From Spirosoma foliorum (lineage in GTDB: Bacteria; Bacteroidota; Bacteroidia; Cytophagales; Spirosomataceae): DNA of 64,000 nt. The position numbers and the translations under genes were made by a program. The notes beneath the pieces were generated by a model. That model saw only the letters and a list, made by a program, of their open reading frames with translations, made no database searches and was not told the origin of the DNA. Positions 59,424-64,000 of this stretch are shown here, piece by piece. Positions within the stretch are counted from its first letter, which is position 1; each line of letters starts with the position of its first letter. The stretch is taken from NCBI RefSeq assembly GCF_014117325.1, contig NZ_CP059732.1, positions 3,919,001 to 3,983,000 of the forward strand, in the 5' to 3' direction.

Positions 59424-59505
59424 GCGGAAAATCAGGGGGATGGAGTACGGGGCAGGGGCTCAGGGCAGTACTTTTCCCAGCTCCAGGCACCCTGCTCCTC
59501 GCTAA

Positions 59506-60885
59506 TTACCCCACCAAAGTCGTATAAAGTTGTTTTTGTAATCCTGTTGATAATCGATTGCCTACCGAATCCATGATACCTTGCCGTAACAGCCATTCTT
59601 CAAATTCGGGGGCTGGTCGCAGGCCAAGTACCCGACGAAGATACAAGGCATCGTGGAATGATGTCGACTGATAGTTCAGCATAATATCATCGGCACCCGG
59701 AATTCCCATAATGAAATTAATGCCCGCTACGCCCAGAAGCGTCAGCAGTGTATCCATGTCATCCTGATCGGCCTGTGCGTGGTTAGTGTAGCAAATGTCC
59801 ATGCCCATTGGCAAGCCCATCAGTTTCCCACAAAAATGATCTTCAAGGCCAGCCCGGATAATCTGTTTTCCATCGAACAGATATTCGGGCCCAATGAACC
59901 CAACCACCGAATTAACCAGGAATGGATTGTACTGTCGGGCAACGGCATACGCTCGAACTTCGCAGGTTTGCTGGTCAACGTTATGATGTGCTCCGGATGA
60001 TAGAGCACTCCCCTGGCCAGTTTCAAAATACATGATATTGTTGCCAACCGTACCCCGTTTCAGCGACAAACCGGCCTCGTAAGCTTCCTGCAACAATGGT
60101 AGGCTGACGCCAAAACTGGCATTGGCTTTTTCGGTACCGGCAATAGATTGAAAAACCAGATCGACGGGCACATTCTGTTCAATAAGCTCCAGTGTTGTTG
60201 TGATATGGCTTAATACACAACTCTGAGTTGGGATAGCAAAGCGTTCCCGTACCCCATCGATCATGTGTAACAAGCGCGACGTTGCCGCCGGACTGTCGGT
60301 TGCGGGGTTGATACCAATTGTGGCATCTCCACTTCCGTAAAGCAATCCATCGATAATACTGGCGGCAACTCCCTTAGCATCGTCGGTGGGGTGATTGGGT
60401 TGCAGACGAACGGACAAATGTCCCCGTAAGCCCAGCGTATTTCTGAATCGGGTGACGACTTCGCACTTTTTCGAGACCAGAATCAGATCCTGATTCCGCA
60501 TCAATTTCGATACAGCAGCCACCATTTCGGGGGTAAGGCCACCAGCAATTTGTTGGAGTGTTATGGTATCAGCATCGTCGCTCAATAACCAATCCCGCAA
60601 ATCACCTACCGTAAAATGGCTGATAAGTGAAAAAGCGGCTTTGTTGTGTGTGTCGATAATCAGGCGGGTAACATCATCTGTCTCATAAGGAATGACAACC
60701 TCACTCAGAAAGGTCACTAACGGCACATCGGCCAGTGTCATTTGAGCAGCCACCCGTTCTTCGTAGCTTTCAGCCGTCAACCCAGCCAGTACATCTCCCG
60801 ACCGCAATGGACTCGCTTTGGCAAGCAGTTCCTTCAGGTCGTTGAACCTATACCTGAAATTGCCGATAGTGCAATGATAGTCCAT
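59506..60885 (-). CDS. eutB: Ethanolamine ammonia-lyase large subunit
   Basis: EutB is the catalytic barrel subunit with the adenosylcobalamin site. The 459-residue sequence shows YEERVAAQMTLADVPLVTFL, NHPTDDAKGVAASIIDGLLYG, IGINPATDSPAATSRLLHMID and CYTNHAQADQDDMDTLLTLL, and the C-terminal IMGIPGADDIMLNYQSTSFHD. They follow the family order, and the length matches. It requires adenosylcobalamin, so the cell needs the cofactor or a transporter. The composite repeat at 60899-61050 lies upstream. Next gene is eutC. Confidence 0.95.
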   Translation of the reverse strand: MDYHCTIGNFRYRFNDLKELLAKASPLRSGDVLAGLTAESYEERVAAQMTLADVPLVTFLSEVVIPYETDDVTRLIIDTHNKAAFSLISHFTVGDLRDWLLSDDADTITLQQIAGGLTPEMVAAVSKLMRNQDLILVSKKCEVVTRFRNTLGLRGHLSVRLQPNHPTDDAKGVAASIIDGLLYGSGDATIGINPATDSPAATSRLLHMIDGVRERFAIPTQSCVLSHITTTLELIEQNVPVDLVFQSIAGTEKANASFGVSLPLLQEAYEAGLSLKRGTVGNNIMYFETGQGSALSSGAHHNVDQQTCEVRAYAVARQYNPFLVNSVVGFIGPEYLFDGKQIIRAGLEDHFCGKLMGLPMGMDICYTNHAQADQDDMDTLLTLLGVAGINFIMGIPGADDIMLNYQSTSFHDALYLRRVLGLRPAPEFEEWLLRQGIMDSVGNRLSTGLQKQLYTTLVG

Positions 60886-60898
60886 GATTAATAATGAT

Positions 60899-61050
60899 TT
60901 ACCTCACCCCAACCCCTCTCCTTATTTCAAGGAGAGGGGCTAAAGACAGAAGTCGACTTACATTCTCGCTTGGTTTTGCCGAGTGAGGAATATTATAGGG
61001 AGAGCCTTCTCCCCTCTCCTGTTTTCAGGGGAGGGGCCGGGGGTGGGGTA
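60899..61050. repeat. Composite repeat of two inverted CCCCTCTCC units (copy 2)
   Basis: Unit A (ACCTCACCCCAACCCCTCTC ... GGAGAGGGG) and unit B (CCCCTCTCCTGTTTTCAGGG, then GAGGGGCCGGGGGTGGGG) are inverted, with about 70 bp between. The order, spacing and outer tails match copy 1 at 25188-25333. It fills the eutB-permease gap, and its unit B encodes the last residues of the permease (LPHPRPLP). Confidence 0.85.
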
Positions 61051-62362
61051 ACTCCCATTCCTCTTTTATTTTCCGATACCGACCTGATACATAAAATAAA
61101 CCCATAACAGCCACTAAACCGCAAAAAAACAACAAGCTCAACCAGCTGTAAAAATAGATCATCGCACACAGGGCTACGAGTGCCAGCAAGAGTGCAATGG
61201 CAGGAACAACCGGATAAAATGGCGCCTTGAACGGTCGCAACATCGTAGGCTGACTCTGCCTCAGTTTGAACAACGACAACATGCTAATGACGTAAACAAC
61301 TACAGCACCAATCGTTGACAGAACAACCAACTTACTTGTATCCAACGCAATAAGCGCCACAATACCAAAGATCGCTCCGACCAGTAAAGCCCAATAAGGG
61401 ACCTGACGGGTTTTACTCACCCCTGAAAGAGCATGCGGTAAATAACCGCTGCGTGCCAACGCGAAAATCTGCCGGGAATAGCTTATGATAATCCCATGAA
61501 ACGAAGCAATCAAACCAAACAAACCAACGCTGGCAAAGAATTTGGTTAGTGGATTTTGTCGCCCGAGTACAATCGCAATGGCCTCGGGCATCGGATAATC
61601 GAGATGGTCTAGTTTTTCCCATTCGGTAATGCCGCCCACGCTGACCATGACGGTTAGAGCCAGAAAAGCAAGGGTCAATACGGCTGAGATGTAACCTTTG
61701 GCAATGGCATTACTGCCCTCTTTTACCTCTTCGGCAACCATAGCGATGCCTTCCAGACAGACAAACAGCCAAATGGCAAACGGCAACGCAGCAAACACGC
61801 CCGGCCAACCAAAGGGCATCGGATTGTGCATGAACGTATCCAGGCTGGTATGCGGATACACAACGCCGATAAAAAGCAGTAATTCACCGATAGCAATGAT
61901 TGTCATTATCAGTGAAAACCAGGCCGCTTCTTTTATCCCCAATAGATTGATAACCGTGAAAACCACAAACGACGCAACCGAACACCAGACTACCGGAATC
62001 GAAGGGTATAGAAAGTGAACATAACTCCCGAGGGCCAAACCAATAGCGGGCGTGGCAAACAGAAATTCAATCAGCGTTGCGTAACCTGCCACCAACGCTC
62101 CGAGCGGGCCAAATGCCTGCAACGCATAAGCGAACGGCCCACCCGCGTTTGGTATGGCCGTAGTTAGCTCGGTAAAACTGAAAATAAATGTGAAATAGAG
62201 TACTGTAATAATGAGTGTAGCGATCAGCAGACCCACCGTACCGGCTACACCCCAGCCATAATTCCAGCCAAAATATTCACCGGATATAACGAGTCCTACC
62301 CCGATAGCCCACAAGTGAATAGGCTTTAACGCTTTTTTTAGTGCCGGTGGGTTTTCTGTCAT
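61025..62362 (-). CDS. Ethanolamine permease (APC family)
   Basis: A 445-residue amino acid/amine permease with twelve predicted helices. Segments include HLWAIGVGLVISGEYFGWNY (helix 1, typical of ethanolamine permeases), LTTAIPNAGGPFAYALQAFG and the fourth-helix region, and a long stretch to LSLFKLRQSQPTM. It should import ethanolamine for the eutB/eutC enzyme encoded next to it. The C-terminus EEWELPHPRPLP is read from the composite repeat, so the natural end was probably replaced. Permease, eutB and eutC form one operon. Confidence 0.9.
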   Translation of the reverse strand: MTENPPALKKALKPIHLWAIGVGLVISGEYFGWNYGWGVAGTVGLLIATLIITVLYFTFIFSFTELTTAIPNAGGPFAYALQAFGPLGALVAGYATLIEFLFATPAIGLALGSYVHFLYPSIPVVWCSVASFVVFTVINLLGIKEAAWFSLIMTIIAIGELLLFIGVVYPHTSLDTFMHNPMPFGWPGVFAALPFAIWLFVCLEGIAMVAEEVKEGSNAIAKGYISAVLTLAFLALTVMVSVGGITEWEKLDHLDYPMPEAIAIVLGRQNPLTKFFASVGLFGLIASFHGIIISYSRQIFALARSGYLPHALSGVSKTRQVPYWALLVGAIFGIVALIALDTSKLVVLSTIGAVVVYVISMLSLFKLRQSQPTMLRPFKAPFYPVVPAIALLLALVALCAMIYFYSWLSLLFFCGLVAVMGLFYVSGRYRKIKEEWELPHPRPLP

Positions 62363-62376
62363 TGTTGGATTCTATC

Positions 62377-62496
62377 TGGCGCGAGTATTTACTCGTGCCT
62401 ATTATAAAGGCCAGCATTCGCTGGCGCAATGAATGTCTGACTTATACGCCAGCGAATGCTGGCCTTTATAATAGGCACGAGTAAATACTCGCGCCA
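62377..62496. repeat. Perfect 50+50 bp palindrome, GGCGCGAGTA family (copy 2)
   Basis: TGGCGCGAGTATTTACTCGT continues for 50 bases to 62426, and 62447-62496 is its exact reverse complement, with a 20-nt loop. The outer module matches copy 1 (34044-34154). It occupies the gap between the permease start and the phospholipase stop, and could end phospholipase transcription. Confidence 0.95.
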
Positions 62497-62507
62497 TTCA
62501 GAGCAGT

Positions 62508-64000
62508 TCAACTGATAACCATTCCCATCAAGGGATCGCTATAACCAACCTTACCCGTCTCGACACGGCCAGCATATCGTTGTTCGAAGTTATCAACTCC
62601 GGCAACTTTTACACTGAAATCATACCAGTTGTGGCTATTTTTTAGGTTCATCACAATGGTCTGCTGGGCACCTTTCGTCCCCGACTTATCCAACGTTTTC
62701 TGCTCTCCTTTTGCATGGTAAGCATTATCGGTAAGCTGGACAACATGAGAACGTTGCGGGTCTAGGTTCTTGAGTTTCACCAGCACATTACCCGTTAGTT
62801 GCTTTTTAGCATCTCGTTCATAAGCGCATGAAATTTCGATAGCCGGGTTATTCGCGGCTCCTTTGAATTCGCGCAGGAACCCGTTTGGCCCATATGCACA
62901 GAGATGGTAAGGCCCATCCAATGACCAGGAGCCACTGAGCTGATCGCCAGCGACAACGGTGTATGACCGAATTTTCACATCATCAGGTAGAACCTGATAA
63001 ACCTGAAAAGGAGCGCCCAGTGCTCGTTTGCCAAAAGCTTCGTTTTTAGCCGCTAACGTTAGGGTGAATTGCTTTCCACTGGTGTGGCCATCAACATATA
63101 ATTCGTAGGGCAAGGCATTGGCGAGACGTATTCCTTTTTCCTGCGTAGGTATATGCGAAGAAGCTACCGGGTTCTGATTGATCTCCCGAATTTCATCCGC
63201 ACTAAATGCTTTGTAACCACTAGGTACGGGTTTAAACTGCGCCTTATGTATGCTCTCGATAAAGGCTTCTTTGGCAACAAATTCAGGCAGTTTGATCTTC
63301 TCACCCTGATAGGGTCGGAAGGCGGAAGTTAGGTCACCACAAACAGTCCGGCGCCACGCGCTGATGTTAGGTTCTTCGACTTTCTGGCTTTTTTTATGAC
63401 TCAGAAACTTCTCCAGAAATTGAAGCGTAGACGTATGATCGAACACTTCCGAGCACACAAATCCACCCCGACTCCAGGGCGATGCAATTACCAGGGGTAC
63501 CCGGAAGCCTAGCCCAATTGGCCCGGTTCGGCCTTTATTGGGGCGTTTATCCTCCTGCTCCTTGGTAACAAACTCCAAGCGTGTATCAATGCCTTTGCTG
63601 GTTAAACCGGTTTCTGGCTGATCGGGATGGGCTGGAACGAACGGTGGAACGTGGTCGAAATAGCCATCGTTTTCGTCGTAGGCCAGTATGAAAATCGTCT
63701 TTTTCCAGACATCCGGATTCTGGGTCAGGATATCCATCACCTCCGAAATATACCAGGCACCATACCAGGGGGCTCCGGGGTGATCGGAAAAGTTTTCGGG
63801 AGCCACCAGCCAGGAAACGGTAGGCAGCTTCTTGTTTTTTACATCAACGCGAAACTGATGCAATACATCGCCTTTCGGTACTTCCAATTTGCGCTCAACA
63901 CTACCATCCTGATACGTTTTTGTGGTTAGCGTCCGATAATCAGGATCGTTTACGTTAGTGGTAAATGCCTTTTCGTGTAGATTCTTTTCCCGTTGCGACA
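62508..64000 (-). CDS. Phospholipase C, C-terminal part (runs off the window edge)
   Basis: About 497 residues of a phosphoesterase of the phosphocholine-specific phospholipase C family; the N-terminus lies beyond base 64000. Visible are the late catalytic-domain motifs VSWLVAPENFSDHPGAPWYG, FILAYDENDGYFDHVPPF, GFRVPLVIASPWSRGGFVCS and FDHTSTLQFLEKF, followed by two C-terminal beta domains (ANALPYELYVDGHTSGKQFT and CAYERDAKKQLTGNVLVKLK). The family hydrolyses phospholipids in the periplasm or outside the cell. Being next to the ethanolamine operon, it could release phosphoethanolamine from lipids as a source of ethanolamine. Confidence 0.9.
   Translation of the reverse strand, partial: SQREKNLHEKAFTTNVNDPDYRTLTTKTYQDGSVERKLEVPKGDVLHQFRVDVKNKKLPTVSWLVAPENFSDHPGAPWYGAWYISEVMDILTQNPDVWKKTIFILAYDENDGYFDHVPPFVPAHPDQPETGLTSKGIDTRLEFVTKEQEDKRPNKGRTGPIGLGFRVPLVIASPWSRGGFVCSEVFDHTSTLQFLEKFLSHKKSQKVEEPNISAWRRTVCGDLTSAFRPYQGEKIKLPEFVAKEAFIESIHKAQFKPVPSGYKAFSADEIREINQNPVASSHIPTQEKGIRLANALPYELYVDGHTSGKQFTLTLAAKNEAFGKRALGAPFQVYQVLPDDVKIRSYTVVAGDQLSGSWSLDGPYHLCAYGPNGFLREFKGAANNPAIEISCAYERDAKKQLTGNVLVKLKNLDPQRSHVVQLTDNAYHAKGEQKTLDKSGTKGAQQTIVMNLKNSHNWYDFSVKVAGVDNFEQRYAGRVETGKVGYSDPLMGMVIS

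Overview
The window is chromosomal DNA from a member of the Bacteroidota, most likely the order Cytophagales and plausibly Spirosoma or a relative. The evidence is a complete SusC/SusD outer-membrane pair, Bacteroidota-type promoters (TTTG, about 19 nt, TAnnTTTG), few Shine-Dalgarno sequences, an RNase P RNA and ordinary housekeeping genes interspersed with family-specific lipoproteins. I see no prophage, CRISPR array, rRNA operon or intact insertion sequence. The genus is inferred from gene content, not proven.

Layout. 1-4 kb: a partial MFS exporter, a SnoaL-like lipoprotein, mltG, a YbgC-type thioesterase and a YihY membrane protein. 4-7 kb: a glycosyltransferase, a YciO-like protein and a lipoprotein. 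7.5-11 kb: a lipid-linked group (HxlR regulator, fatty acid desaturase, cyclopropane-synthase-like methyltransferase) followed by a transglutaminase-like protein. 11-12.6 kb: small unknown genes. 12.6-19 kb: tig and tRNA-Leu on the minus strand, then rsh (relA/spoT), a Fur-family regulator and purA on the plus strand. 19-24 kb: an unknown proline-rich protein, a flavin disulfide reductase, a possible two-gene DUF6934 module and an ABC-F ATPase. 24-27 kb: a sulfatase with its formylglycine-generating enzyme. 27-34 kb: a DMT transporter, an OmpA/PorT-like barrel, an AraC regulator with a Tet(X)-like flavin monooxygenase, an EcsC protein, two convergent L,D-transpeptidase-family genes and a fasciclin protein. 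35-38 kb: a SlyD-like FKBP, a Sua5-type enzyme and an overlapping pair of unknown genes. 37.6-40 kb: a kinase/acyl-CoA dehydrogenase pair that matches the two halves of mammalian ACAD10/11. 40-46 kb: a PLP enzyme, an RluA-family pseudouridine synthase, an IVP-type four-helix-bundle gene between heptad arrays, a GNAT acetyltransferase and an AsmA-like/GT51 glycosyltransferase. 46-49 kb: rpsP, rimM, trmD and rnpB. 49-54 kb: susD and susC with a good promoter. 54-57 kb: DUF4403 and Smr-domain proteins. 57-64 kb: a LacI regulator, then phospholipase C (partial), ethanolamine permease, eutB and eutC.

The most unusual feature is between the genes. At least fourteen intergenic gaps hold long inverted repeats whose arms are built from degenerate 7- or 8-nt units in register, for example GTTnnnn on one side and nnnnAAC on the other. 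They usually fill the gap from stop codon to start codon or -7 box. One such structure, with exact 8-nt spacing on both arms, sits inside RNase P RNA at the position of helix P12. The only perfect arrays, 4 copies of ATGATGA and 10 copies of TCATCAT, flank a gene for a 23S-rRNA intervening-sequence (IVP/S23) type protein, so that gene lies inside a potential giant hairpin. I propose that these are one family: an IVS-like element with its protein, plus many non-coding derivatives. Two further repeat families are present: a composite element of about 150 bp made of two inverted CCCCTCTCC repeats (two copies), and a REP-like GGCGCGAGTA palindrome (two copies).
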